From: an uncultured Ruminococcus sp.
Lineage (GTDB): Bacteria; Bacillota; Clostridia; Lachnospirales; Lachnospiraceae
DNA: 64,000 bases
Assembly (NCBI GenBank): GCA_900541505.1
Contig: UQKK01000004.1
Coordinates: 91,039 to 155,038 of the forward strand
Direction: 5' to 3'
Shown piece after piece: positions 33,005-41,640 of the stretch; the stretch's first letter is position 1; each line of letters begins with the position of its first letter. Both the position numbers and the translations under genes were made by a program. Under the pieces are notes generated by a model. The model worked only from the letters and a program-made list of their open reading frames with translations, was not told the origin of the DNA and searched no databases.

Positions 33005-34786
33005 CTACATCATCATTTCTTCCTCAGTATTCCCCTGGACGGGTTCTGTCTCCTCATAATAAATTTTCTGTCCCTCTTTAACTCCTTTTATGATTTCCAC
33101 ATTCGTCCCATCGGAAAGACCTGTCTTAACTTCTTTTTTCTCCTTTAGCGCTCCCGTCTTCTCATCCAGTGATATATACACATAGGACTTATTTCCTTCT
33201 TCCGTGATTGCAGATACAGGTACTGTCAGCACACCGTCCCTCTTCTCTGCAATGACCTCCGCCGAGACATTCATCCCCCAGAGCATATTTTCATCTCTCG
33301 GCACAGTAATCTTCACTGTGTATTTCGTAACACCATTGTTGGCATTTCCTATCCTGTTGATGTAGCTGATTTCTCCTTCGTAATCTGAACCCGGCATAGA
33401 ATTGAGGCTTATCCTTGCCTTCTGCCCTTCTTTAATGGAGAGAATATCCATCTCGTCCACCTGGATTTCCACAGTCATCTTGTTGTCCGCGGCAATCGTA
33501 AAGGCGGACATCAGCTCTGTATTCACTTCTTTCGCGCTTCCCTCAGCAGAAGCGCCTCCTGCGGGTATGCTGCCCGCGGATATACCCCCTGCGAATTCGA
33601 TTGCACCTGCGCCTGCCTGCATATCTCCTCCTATCCCGGTGTTTCCCGGAAGCTGTTCTGTTTCTGCCTTCTGCGGACCTACATTTGACGCTCCTGTATC
33701 TGAAGATTCTGTTCCTTTTGTTTCCTCCTCTTTCGTCCCCGTCTCAGTTGTCCCCGGCTCTTTCTCCTCCGTCTTAACAGATGGGAAAGATGCCAGGAAA
33801 TGGATTTCTGTAATTTCATCTTCTCCCAGATATTCCACATTGGAAATCTCTGCTCCCTCAAGCTCGGGCAGCAGTCCTTCTTTAAAATAGTATCCCGGGT
33901 TCGCTATCACCCTCACTTTTGCTGTGTATTTTGTATCCGGTTCAAACACCTCTGTCTGCGGGTCCCAGTCTGCCCTTGCGACGTAAATTTCTGTCTCCAA
34001 ATTCCCCGTATAAGGCTTTTTTCCTGCTTCCGGCGCCTTGATGTCCAATTTCGGAAACGCCTCAATGCACACATCCTGTTGTTCCCCTGTTCCATCCGAC
34101 AGATTTATCATTTTGTATCCGCTGTTTGCGGCTGTGCCCCTGTATAGTGTGATACCTGCTGATACACGGAATCCTTCCAGAGCAGATATTTTCTGTCCAT
34201 TGGTTTCTTTCTGAGCGCCGCTGTCTTTGTCATTACTTTTTTCTGCATTTGTCTGTCCGCCGCTTTTGTTCTGCACATTGCCGGCAGAAATATTGACCGC
34301 TGTCACAGACCCATCCGCCGGAGCAGTGATTGCATTGTTCTGCGCAATTTTTTCTAAAATATCTCTCTTTTCTTCCAGGTCTTTCTTGTTTTTCACCTGG
34401 GTGTAATATGCGGAATCCTTTTTAGCTGCCGCATTTATACTTTTTTCAAGCCTTGTGATTTCCTCTTTTGCCTCCAAAAGCTCTGCCTGTACACTGTCCC
34501 CGTCTACCACTGCCAGAATCGTTCCCGCTTTCACACTGCTGCCCGCACGGACCTTTACCTCCTCCACCTTAATTCCCGTAGGAATCTGCACATTTTCCAC
34601 ATTATCCGCCAAAAGCACGCCCGTGCCCTGTATACTTTTCCGCAGGTCCTGGCGCACAGCTTCCGCTTCCGTAAACTGTACAGAGGCAGCCGCAGCCGCA
34701 TTCCTGCCTAAGATTAATTTTCCTGCCGTACCTGCTATCAACACCGCGGCGAGACACCCCGCCACTATTCTTTTCTTCTTTGTCAT
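33005..34786 (-). CDS. MacA/HlyD-like efflux adaptor with large inserted surface-type domain
   Basis: 593 aa, well above the ~350-420 aa of ordinary MacA adaptors. An N-terminal signal anchor (~8-25) is followed by the first lipoyl half (about 40-80), a short coil, then the second half ITAPADGSVTAVNISAGNVQ. After it ~230 extra residues are inserted, including a beta-rich unit with WDPQTEVFEPDTKYTAKVRV and NPGYYFKEG, a pattern seen in Firmicute cell-surface repeat proteins, and a Thr/Glu/Gly-rich spacer. Normal barrel and membrane-proximal domains follow (from VEIQVDEMDILSI). The ATG at 34786 lies 8 bases after GGAGG. The insertion may replace outer-membrane contacts with cell-wall or ligand contacts (inference). 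Confidence 0.88.
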   Translation of the reverse strand: MTKKKRIVAGCLAAVLIAGTAGKLILGRNAAAAASVQFTEAEAVRQDLRKSIQGTGVLLADNVENVQIPTGIKVEEVKVRAGSSVKAGTILAVVDGDSVQAELLEAKEEITRLEKSINAAAKKDSAYYTQVKNKKDLEEKRDILEKIAQNNAITAPADGSVTAVNISAGNVQNKSGGQTNAEKSNDKDSGAQKETNGQKISALEGFRVSAGITLYRGTAANSGYKMINLSDGTGEQQDVCIEAFPKLDIKAPEAGKKPYTGNLETEIYVARADWDPQTEVFEPDTKYTAKVRVIANPGYYFKEGLLPELEGAEISNVEYLGEDEITEIHFLASFPSVKTEEKEPGTTETGTKEEETKGTESSDTGASNVGPQKAETEQLPGNTGIGGDMQAGAGAIEFAGGISAGSIPAGGASAEGSAKEVNTELMSAFTIAADNKMTVEIQVDEMDILSIKEGQKARISLNSMPGSDYEGEISYINRIGNANNGVTKYTVKITVPRDENMLWGMNVSAEVIAEKRDGVLTVPVSAITEEGNKSYVYISLDEKTGALKEKKEVKTGLSDGTNVEIIKGVKEGQKIYYEETEPVQGNTEEEMMM

Positions 34787-34939
34787 CAATGCTTCCTCCA
34801 TTTTGCTTTTTTCATCTGTCTGCGCACAAGTACCCTGCAGTAAAATTCAGACGGTTCTGCCTGTCTTACACTGGATATCCTGTACAGTGACGTTGCCTTT
34901 ACGGATTCATCATATAATACAAAGATTGAAATAAAATTG

Positions 34940-34985
34940 AAAAAGAGAGCAAACCCTGAAAACTTTCAAGATTTGCTCTCTTTTT
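34940..34985. terminator. Terminator after the two-component system genes
   Basis: Fourteen-bp perfect stem AAAAAGAGAGCAAA / TTTGCTCTCTTTTT with an 18-base loop. It ends the sensor kinase gene on the minus strand; the flanking efflux operon restarts downstream. Confidence 0.85.
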
Positions 34986-34986
34986 A

Positions 34987-36162
34987 TCATAACAAGACCA
35001 CAAATGTTGTCCACCCGTCATTGCACTCCACATGAATCGTCCCACCGTGGCGCTGCGCAATACTCCGGGCGATGGCGAGTCCCAGACCGTACCGGTTCTC
35101 ACCGCGGCTGCGCGCTTTATCACTCCGATAAAACCTCTCAAAAATCTTTTTTTGTTCTTCCTTTGGTATAGGTTCACCGGTATTGGAGACTTCCATACAG
35201 ATCCGGTTCTTCTCCGTCTTAAGCTTCACTCGTATCTGTCCCTTTTCAGAAACATGGGAAAGCGCATTGTCTGTCAGAATGACAACAAGCTGTTTTATCT
35301 GTTCTTCCTCCGCGCGCAGAAAAATGTCTTCTTCAATATCCAGGTAAAACTCTACACCTTTTTCAAATGCGATACTCTCATAGGGAAGAATAGCGCCGAG
35401 TACTGCTCTGCTTATATCGACGGACTCATCCGGTTCTTTTTCCCCTGCATTTTCCACCTTAGCGAGCAGAAGCAGCTCATTGAGAAGTTTCCCCATCCTT
35501 TTGTTTTCCTCCAGAATATAGCCAAGCCATCTGCTGTCCCCGTTTTCCTGTTTTAGCTTACGGGCATTGAGGCTGATGACTGCCAGCGGAGTCTTCAGTT
35601 CATGACTCACATCCGATACAAACTGTTTCTGCTGTTCAAAGGTCCGCTCCACAGGTTTTACAAGCCAATTGGCAATCACAGAAGATACTCCGATAATCAG
35701 CAAGAGACCAACTGCCAGACTCATGGTGAACTCTTTCAGCAGCTCTAGATTTTCTCCCATTATCACATCTCTGTCCAGAAAGCTTAAGATTCCATCTTTA
35801 TAATAATACCGGAAATTCCCGTATATCCCCCCATCTTCCCCTGTGCTGTACATCGCTTCCGCCAGATTTTTTATCTGGGTGTGGGTATGACTTTCCTCCA
35901 AATATGCTCTTAAAAGTTTTGCTTCCCCGCTCTCTGACATCTGGCAGACATAGACCGGTACAAACCATTTTCCATTCTCATCCTCCATCTTGTCTAGTTT
36001 CCCCTCCAGCGCCATGTCCGTAATTTCATCCAAAAGAATATATTCTGACTCTGTTCTTCGCTGGTAAGTATCCAGCCAAAAATATGCCTCAATCAGAAGC
36101 AATATCAGCAGAAGGATTCCGGACAGGGAAAAAATAATCCTCTTTCTCAGCCTTTTAGCCAT
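34987..36162 (-). CDS. Two-component sensor histidine kinase
   Basis: 391 aa membrane kinase. Helix 1 (~10-31) and helix 2 (~155-176) enclose a ~120-residue outside sensor; the H-box FVSDVSHELKTPL holds the phospho-accepting His, and N-box LTDNALSHV and G-box YGLGLAIAR form the ATP site. It overlaps the response regulator gene by 8 bases. Kinases of this type beside MacAB-like pumps usually sense antimicrobial peptides or cell-envelope stress. The lack of a HAMP domain after helix 2 is normal for this subgroup. Confidence 0.93.
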   Translation of the reverse strand: MAKRLRKRIIFSLSGILLLILLLIEAYFWLDTYQRRTESEYILLDEITDMALEGKLDKMEDENGKWFVPVYVCQMSESGEAKLLRAYLEESHTHTQIKNLAEAMYSTGEDGGIYGNFRYYYKDGILSFLDRDVIMGENLELLKEFTMSLAVGLLLIIGVSSVIANWLVKPVERTFEQQKQFVSDVSHELKTPLAVISLNARKLKQENGDSRWLGYILEENKRMGKLLNELLLLAKVENAGEKEPDESVDISRAVLGAILPYESIAFEKGVEFYLDIEEDIFLRAEEEQIKQLVVILTDNALSHVSEKGQIRVKLKTEKNRICMEVSNTGEPIPKEEQKKIFERFYRSDKARSRGENRYGLGLAIARSIAQRHGGTIHVECNDGWTTFVVLL

Positions 36163-36838
36163 TCTCTCCCTCCAGTCTGTACCCGACTCCCCTCACCGCC
36201 CGTATCACGGTCTTTGCATGGATAAATTTCAGTTTCCTCCTTGTAAAAGATATATAGACTTCCACATTGTTGTATTCTGCTTCGCAGTCATACCCCCAGA
36301 GTTTCTCGACTATCTGCTCCCTTGTAACAATCTGTTTTTTGCTTCGCATAAATAATTCCAAAAGCTGAAATTCCTTTTTCCCAAGCTGTACTGTCTCTTC
36401 GTTCACCTGGTTCTTCAGCATGCCGGAGGTCAACTCCAACTGTAAATCCCCATATTCCAGCAAGTCCATGTTCAGTTCACCCTGACGCCTTAAAACCACC
36501 CGGATTCGTGCCAGCAGCTCTTCCATCTCAAAGGGCTTTGTCAGATAATCGTCCGCCCCAAGGTTCAGCCCTTTGAGCTTGTCGCCCAGTTCCGAACGGG
36601 CAGTCAGCATAAGAACCGGCACAGAAATTTTCTCCGCCCGCCATTTTTTCAGAATATCATATCCGTCCATTTTGGGGAGCATACCATCCAGGATTATCAT
36701 ATCATAGATTCCACTCTTCCCCATGTAGTACCCCTCTTCTCCGTCTGAGGCGACATCCGCCTCATAGCGTTCATCCCTTAAAATTTCCTGCAGTGTGTCC
36801 GCAAGCCCTGCTTCATCTTCAACAATCAAAAGACGCAT
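36155..36838 (-). CDS. OmpR/PhoB-family response regulator
   Basis: 227 aa. The receiver domain has EDE near residue 7, phospho-acceptor Asp in IILDGMLPKMDG and Lys in LTKPFE; the C-terminal winged helix covers about residues 128-225 (EVYISFTRRKLKF). It should activate transcription when phosphorylated by the overlapping kinase gene's product. Direct repeats 53 bases apart near its own promoter are candidate binding sites. Confidence 0.95.
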   Translation of the reverse strand: MRLLIVEDEAGLADTLQEILRDERYEADVASDGEEGYYMGKSGIYDMIILDGMLPKMDGYDILKKWRAEKISVPVLMLTARSELGDKLKGLNLGADDYLTKPFEMEELLARIRVVLRRQGELNMDLLEYGDLQLELTSGMLKNQVNEETVQLGKKEFQLLELFMRSKKQIVTREQIVEKLWGYDCEAEYNNVEVYISFTRRKLKFIHAKTVIRAVRGVGYRLEGENG

Positions 36839-37063
36839 TGCATTTCCTCCCTAATCTGAGTATCAACCACCTGGTGCACTGTTATGTTTTCAGTATACAG
36901 GGTCATTGTATATTTGTCGACAGACAAGTTACCGTGCACCAAATTACAGCGAACCGCAGCACAGGACCACCGACAGACAAGTAACGGTGAACTGCAATAC
37001 AGAACCGACAGCAAACAATTTTCTCTTTACATCTGCTTTAACCCATGCTACTATTTTCTTATC
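36839..37063. promoter_or_regulatory. Regulatory region of the two-component system
   Basis: A minus-strand promoter TCGACA (36915-36920), 17 bases, TATACT (36892-36897) is visible. CGACAGACAAGT occurs twice (36918-36929 and 36971-36982), the first overlapping the -35. TGGTGCAC (about 36872-36879) and GTGCACCA (about 36933-36940) form an inverted pair around the promoter. The repeats are likely response-regulator or repressor sites. Confidence 0.5.
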
Positions 37064-37105
37064 CTCTTTTTATAAGAGCACACATGCCTTTGTAAAGAGA
37101 GCGTA
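37064..37105. repeat. Copy C of the dispersed hairpin family (diverged)
   Basis: CTCTTTTTA ... TTTGTAAAGAGAG arms resemble copies A and B, with a changed centre. From here to ~37337 I see no gene or further clear signal. Confidence 0.5.
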
Positions 37106-37337
37106 CTATCAACTGACAGAGATGTCTTTTCTGTCAGGAGATGGGATTCTTTTATCAGGGTGAAAAATCCCTGTATCCGGAAATTCTTTATTCAAATCAA
37201 AAGATTCCGACCGTTCCCTAAAAACCGTCCTGCGATTGCTTATTTTTCCGCTTGTCAATTGCCCGGCAGGGTGTTCACCTACCCAAAGGAAAATCGCGGC
37301 AACTCCAGGACACGCACAAAAGACATGGGGAGAAGTG

Positions 37338-37366
37338 TTGTATTTTCCTACATTTTTCCCTATAAT
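37338..37366 (+). promoter_or_regulatory. Promoter of the Rpn-family nuclease gene
   Basis: TTGTAT (37338-37343), 17 bases, TATAAT (37361-37366). The start would be near 37373, leaving a leader of about a dozen bases that is mostly ribosome site. Confidence 0.75.
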
Positions 37367-37384
37367 GAGAGGAGAAAAGTGAAT

Positions 37385-38281
37385 ATGGAAGAAACCAAGA
37401 AAACATTGAAACCACTGAAAGATTTGAATCTGATGGACCGTTTCCTGTTCGCGGAAGCCACCGAAGACCCTTTTATCATGAAAAGCATTCTGGAAATTAT
37501 TCTGGGAAAAGACATCATGTTAAAACATCTGCCGCAGAGTGAAAAGGAAATGCGAACGACACCCTTTAACCGTTTTATTAAGCTGGATGTCTGGGCGTGG
37601 GATATGGAAGATACTGTGTATAATACGGAAGTGCAGAAGGAAAACACAAACAACCTCCCAAAGCGCAGCCGCTATTATCAATCTATAATAGACTCCAAGC
37701 TGCTGCCGCCGGGAGAAATTAATTTCAATAAATTAAATTCCGCATATATCATTTTGATTACGTCGTTTGATTTATTCGGAGAAGGCCGCTACTGTTATAC
37801 TTTCGAGCAAATCTGCAGGGAATCACGGAATCTCTGTCTGAATGACGGAGCGATACGGATATTTCTCAACACTCACGGTATAGACAGGACCGGCGTCAGT
37901 GATGAACTGGTGGAGCTTTTGCATTATATGGAGCATACGACCGAAAAAGTCAGCCGTCAATGCAAAAGCGATAAAATCCATAAAATACAAGAACGCATCC
38001 ATCAAATCAAATCCAGCGAGGAGATTGGAGTGAAGTACATGCAGGAGTGGGAAGAAAAAATAATAGAGAAACAAAAAGCGCGGCAGGAGGGTCTGGAAGA
38101 AGGCCGTAAATTAGGGCATAGCGCTGGGCTCGCTGAGGGTCTTGAAAAAGGTCAGCTGGAGCTTAAACAGACGGAGCGCCTCTATCACGCTCTTATTCAA
38201 AAAAACCGTGTGAAGGATATAGAGCGGGCAATGAAAGACCCGGAGTATAAAAAGAAACTGTACAAAGAATTTAAGATATGA
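37385..38281 (+). CDS. Rpn/PD-(D/E)XK nuclease-family 'transposase'
   Basis: 298 aa protein of the recombination-promoting nuclease family, often annotated as putative transposase. The nuclease core shows LDVWAWDM (metal-binding Asp) and NTEVQKE (ExQ, replacing ExK). The C-terminus has the usual Gly/Glu-rich repeats EGLEEGRKLG and AGLAEGLEKGQ. Members cut DNA to promote recombination or act in defence; they are not active transposases by themselves, and no terminal repeats are seen around the gene. The ATG at 37385 is 10 bases after GAGAGGAG; an in-frame GTG at 37379 is the alternative. Confidence 0.85.
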   Translation: MEETKKTLKPLKDLNLMDRFLFAEATEDPFIMKSILEIILGKDIMLKHLPQSEKEMRTTPFNRFIKLDVWAWDMEDTVYNTEVQKENTNNLPKRSRYYQSIIDSKLLPPGEINFNKLNSAYIILITSFDLFGEGRYCYTFEQICRESRNLCLNDGAIRIFLNTHGIDRTGVSDELVELLHYMEHTTEKVSRQCKSDKIHKIQERIHQIKSSEEIGVKYMQEWEEKIIEKQKARQEGLEEGRKLGHSAGLAEGLEKGQLELKQTERLYHALIQKNRVKDIERAMKDPEYKKKLYKEFKI

Positions 38282-38299
38282 CATCGTCCATACAATAGA

Positions 38300-38372
38300 G
38301 GGTGGGTTTGACATAGCAAAAACTTAGAAAATCTTGCTTTACTTGACAAACCCGCTGTTGTCAAACCCACCC
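38300..38372. terminator. Inverted repeat between the nuclease gene and deoC
   Basis: GGGTGGGTTTGACA (38300-38313) pairs perfectly with TGTCAAACCCACCC (38359-38372); inside are AGCAA/TTGCT and a further copy of TTGACAAACCC. It lies between convergent genes and probably terminates both; the T-run is weak, so another role is possible. Confidence 0.6.
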
Positions 38373-38392
38373 CTTATATTCTTGACCTTATC

Positions 38393-39103
38393 TTATTTCT
38401 TCAAGTCCAATACTACCGGGACGGATTTGTATCCCACGCCCATACGGTCAATTCCCATATCAATGAGTTTCAGGAAATGTTCTCTGGTGCGGATACAGCC
38501 GCTGCCTTTGACTTTTGCTCTCCCCTGGAGCTGGTCCATGATGGCCTCAATCACTTCCGGCGCTGCTCCTTTCAGTTCAAATCCTGTCAGGAAACCGGTG
38601 CTTGTCTTCACAAAATCCACACCTGCTTCCACACAGCACTCGCAGCCTTTTCTTATCTGTTCTTCGTTCAGGGCATCTGTCTCCAGGATTACTTTAATCT
38701 CTCTGCCGTATTTGTGTGCCGCCTTGACGCAGGCTTTTAAGTCTTCCGTAACTTTATTATACAATCCTGACCTAAGCCATCCGAAGTTGGCAACGATATC
38801 TACTTCTTTCACGGTATCATACTTTGCCACAGCTTCAATCTGCTGTACTCTGGACTGCGTAGAACTTGTACCAAACGGAAAATCTGTGACAGGGCAGAGC
38901 ATGGTATCTGTTCCTTTTACGTAAGGCTCACACAGTTCCATATACCCCGGATTGATACAGATTGTGGCACACCCCAGCTGCACGCCGTCTTTTGTAAGCT
39001 CGATAATTTCTTCTTCTGTGAACTCCGGCTTTAACACGGAATAATCGATATAAGCCGCTAATTCTCTGGTGCTCATCTCGTTTGCTTTTTTTGTAGGTTT
39101 CAT
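38393..39103 (-). CDS. deoC: DeoC-family aldolase (deoxyribose-phosphate aldolase)
   Basis: Class I aldolase of 236 aa. FVKTSTGF holds the Schiff-base Lys and AKVKGSGCIRT the second conserved Lys; DYSVLKPEFTEEE near the N-terminus is the family opening (usually DHTLLKP). DeoC splits 2-deoxyribose-5-phosphate to acetaldehyde and glyceraldehyde-3-phosphate. Being last in an operon with a sugar importer and PfkB kinase, it probably cleaves the phosphorylated import sugar, which may be deoxyribose or another sugar. The ATG at 39103 follows AAGGAGGAGAACAA. Confidence 0.88.
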   Translation of the reverse strand: MKPTKKANEMSTRELAAYIDYSVLKPEFTEEEIIELTKDGVQLGCATICINPGYMELCEPYVKGTDTMLCPVTDFPFGTSSTQSRVQQIEAVAKYDTVKEVDIVANFGWLRSGLYNKVTEDLKACVKAAHKYGREIKVILETDALNEEQIRKGCECCVEAGVDFVKTSTGFLTGFELKGAAPEVIEAIMDQLQGRAKVKGSGCIRTREHFLKLIDMGIDRMGVGYKSVPVVLDLKK

Positions 39104-39164
39104 TTGTTCTCCTCCTTTATTCTTAAATATCATTAAGCTATTTCATTCTTTATCGCTGACTTCT

Positions 39165-40121
39165 CTATTTATGCTTTTCCAAGAACTCCTCCACCTCCTG
39201 TAAAAGAGGAGAACCCGTTACTCCGCCTTTTTTCGTTGTCGCCAGAGCTCCTGCCGCATTCGCGAATTTCATCATCTCCGGCAAATCTTCGACCAGGATA
39301 TGTTCTATCCCGTTTCTTTTTCTTATCTGGTAAAGCAGCCCCGCAAAGAAGCTGTCCCCGGCGCCTGTGGTATCCACTGCCCTGACAGGAAAAGACTTTA
39401 CAATCCCGTCTTTTCCATCCATATAATAGTAGGAACCTTTTTCGCCCAGAGTGATGAAAACTGCCTTGCAGCCAAATTTTGTAACAGCCTCTGCTGCATC
39501 CCTTAACTTCTCTTTTCCTGTGAGCAGGAGTGCTTCTTCCTCGGAAGACTTATAGAGCGTGACAAAAGGCAGTGCCTTTCTCATCTCCTGAATCATCTCA
39601 TCTTCACTTTTCCAGAGTCTGTCTCTGTAGTTTACATCCAGGACAATTGGTATCTGATTTCGATATGCCTCCTTAATCACTTTCCATGTCGCTGTTCTGA
39701 CCGGTTCATCTGTCATACACATCCCCGAAAATCCAATCATGGATGATTTCAGTATCTTTTCCATAGGAAGGTCTTCTTCCTGAATCCATATATCCGCTCC
39801 ATATCTTCTGGAAAAACTAAAGCTCCTCTCTCCGTTCTCACCGAGAGAAACAAACGACTGTGTGGTAAAATGGTCCGAATCTAAGATGCATCCGTCCAGT
39901 GCTACCCCGCAACTTGCCATTTTATCTTTTAATATCTGCCCCAAACAGTCATCGCCAATCTTACCCACGAACATGACCCGCATCCCAAGCTTTCCCGCAG
40001 CTGCCAGTACATTTGCGACAGTCCCGCCTGCCTCACACTGATAAATCGGATTCTCCGGGGTATATCCACATCCCGGTATAAAATCTATCAGGGCATCTCC
40101 GATTGCGCAAAAATCATACAT
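39165..40121 (-). CDS. PfkB-family carbohydrate kinase
   Basis: Ribokinase/fructokinase fold, 318 aa. CEAGGTVANVL near residue 35 is the sugar-binding motif; VDTTGAGDSFFAGLL near residue 245 is the ATP/anion-hole signature with the catalytic Asp. It phosphorylates a sugar imported by the ABC system encoded upstream; product would feed the DeoC aldolase. The ATG at 40121 lies after GAGGTGACAGAC. Which sugar is used cannot be decided; fructose, ribose, deoxyribose and others fit the family. Confidence 0.9.
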   Translation of the reverse strand: MYDFCAIGDALIDFIPGCGYTPENPIYQCEAGGTVANVLAAAGKLGMRVMFVGKIGDDCLGQILKDKMASCGVALDGCILDSDHFTTQSFVSLGENGERSFSFSRRYGADIWIQEEDLPMEKILKSSMIGFSGMCMTDEPVRTATWKVIKEAYRNQIPIVLDVNYRDRLWKSEDEMIQEMRKALPFVTLYKSSEEEALLLTGKEKLRDAAEAVTKFGCKAVFITLGEKGSYYYMDGKDGIVKSFPVRAVDTTGAGDSFFAGLLYQIRKRNGIEHILVEDLPEMMKFANAAGALATTKKGGVTGSPLLQEVEEFLEKHK

Positions 40122-40137
40122 GTCTGTCACCTCTTTA

Positions 40138-41613
40138 CTAATTTGTCGCAAATGTCATCAATGTCTCTTCCGAACACTCTTCAATGTTAAACAGACCGGT
40201 CTGCCTTCCTTCATTCATGACCATGATGCGGTCACAGGTTCCCAGTAACTCCGGCAGTTCAGAGGACACCATGATGATGGAGAGACCTTTTTCAATCAAG
40301 TCATTGAGAATCTCATAGATTTCCTGTTTGGCTCCCACATCTACTCCTCTTGTCGGTTCATCCACAAGAAGAATCTTGCAGTCCGCGGCAATCCATTTGG
40401 ACAGAACTACCTTCTGCTGGTTCCCACCACTCATAAAATTCGTAACAGTATGGGGCGAGCCCGGTCGAATGTGGAACATATTGATATATTTTTCTGTCAC
40501 TTTTGTCTCTTTACTATGTGTCAGTTTCCCAAATCTGTTTTTATATTTTCTCAGAGCAGGGATTGTCATATTAAATATCATATCCTGCTGCAGCATTAAT
40601 CCCTCCGCTTTCCGTTCTTCAGGGACAATGCCCAGTCCTGCCAGGATACCGTCTTTTACACTTTTAAACCTTACCGGTCTGCCTTCTAATTCTATACTCC
40701 CGCTATCAATGGGGTCCGCACCGATGACGGCCCGCAGGACCTCGGAGCGTCCTGCTCCGGCGAGTCCCGCGATTCCTAAAATTTCTCCTTTGTGGAGGTC
40801 AAAACTCACATTTTCTATAACGCCTTTCCTGGTAAGTCCTTTTACAGACAGCACAACATCGCCGATGTTTTTCTCTCTTTTCGGATAGATATCTTTGACA
40901 TCCCTTCCTACCATTTTAGAGACAAGCTTTTCCGTAGTATAATTTTCAACAGATCCGCTTTCTACAAGCTGTCCGTCCTTCATAATTGTCAGACTGGTGC
41001 ACAGCTCGAAAATTTCTTTCAGGCGGTGAGAAATATAAATGAATGTAACGCCTTCTGCCGCCAGATTTTTTACAATCCGAAACAGCCCCTCCAGTTCATT
41101 GTCTCCTAAGACTGCTGTAGGTTCATCCAGCACGACGATTTTTGCATTTCTGGACATTGCCTTGGCAATCTCAATCATCTGCCTTTTTGCAACGCTCAAA
41201 TCCTCGACAACTGCACTGGGGTTTAAATCCAGCTTCAGCTCTTCTATTACCTTTTTCGCATCCGCCTCCATCTTTTTATAATCAATCTTTCCCGCCTTAT
41301 TTTTCGGATATCTGTTTAGAAAAATATTCTCGGCAACTGTACGGTGAGGCAGCAGCATCAACTCCTGATAAATCACGGCAATTCCTTTTTCAATCATCTT
41401 CGCCGGCGTTGTATTTTCTATCTTTTCTCCATCCAGGATGATTTCACCTTCATCCAACGAATATGCGCCTGACAGTATTTTCATCAAAGTCGATTTCCCT
41501 GCCCCGTTCTCACCGACCAGCGCATGGATTTCTCCCTGTTCTACAGAAATCGATACATCATCCAACGCCTTCACTCCGGGAAAGCTCTTTGAAATGTGAT
41601 TCATCTTAAGCAT
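40138..41613 (-). CDS. Sugar ABC importer ATPase (RbsA/MglA type)
   Basis: 491 aa tandem-ATPase of carbohydrate uptake transporter 2 class. The first domain has Walker A GENGAGKST and Walker B IVVLDEPTAVL; the second has the degenerate P-loop GLAGAGRSE, and signature MSGGNQQKV. Both halves are complete. It works with the permease and binding protein encoded upstream. The start ATG at 41613 is 8 bases after GGAGG. Confidence 0.95.
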   Translation of the reverse strand: MLKMNHISKSFPGVKALDDVSISVEQGEIHALVGENGAGKSTLMKILSGAYSLDEGEIILDGEKIENTTPAKMIEKGIAVIYQELMLLPHRTVAENIFLNRYPKNKAGKIDYKKMEADAKKVIEELKLDLNPSAVVEDLSVAKRQMIEIAKAMSRNAKIVVLDEPTAVLGDNELEGLFRIVKNLAAEGVTFIYISHRLKEIFELCTSLTIMKDGQLVESGSVENYTTEKLVSKMVGRDVKDIYPKREKNIGDVVLSVKGLTRKGVIENVSFDLHKGEILGIAGLAGAGRSEVLRAVIGADPIDSGSIELEGRPVRFKSVKDGILAGLGIVPEERKAEGLMLQQDMIFNMTIPALRKYKNRFGKLTHSKETKVTEKYINMFHIRPGSPHTVTNFMSGGNQQKVVLSKWIAADCKILLVDEPTRGVDVGAKQEIYEILNDLIEKGLSIIMVSSELPELLGTCDRIMVMNEGRQTGLFNIEECSEETLMTFATN

Positions 41614-41640
41614 CGCTGCCACCTCCATGTCGTCTTTTAC

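Noticed and set aside
37160..37384. N-terminal extension of the Rpn-family nuclease
   Set aside because: The extension covers the promoter TTGTAT-17-TATAAT and lacks a ribosome site; family proteins begin near the ATG at 37385.
37385..38281. Insertion sequence carrying the PD-(D/E)XK 'transposase'
   Set aside because: No terminal inverted repeats or target duplications flank the gene; the family is nuclease-like and usually immobile.
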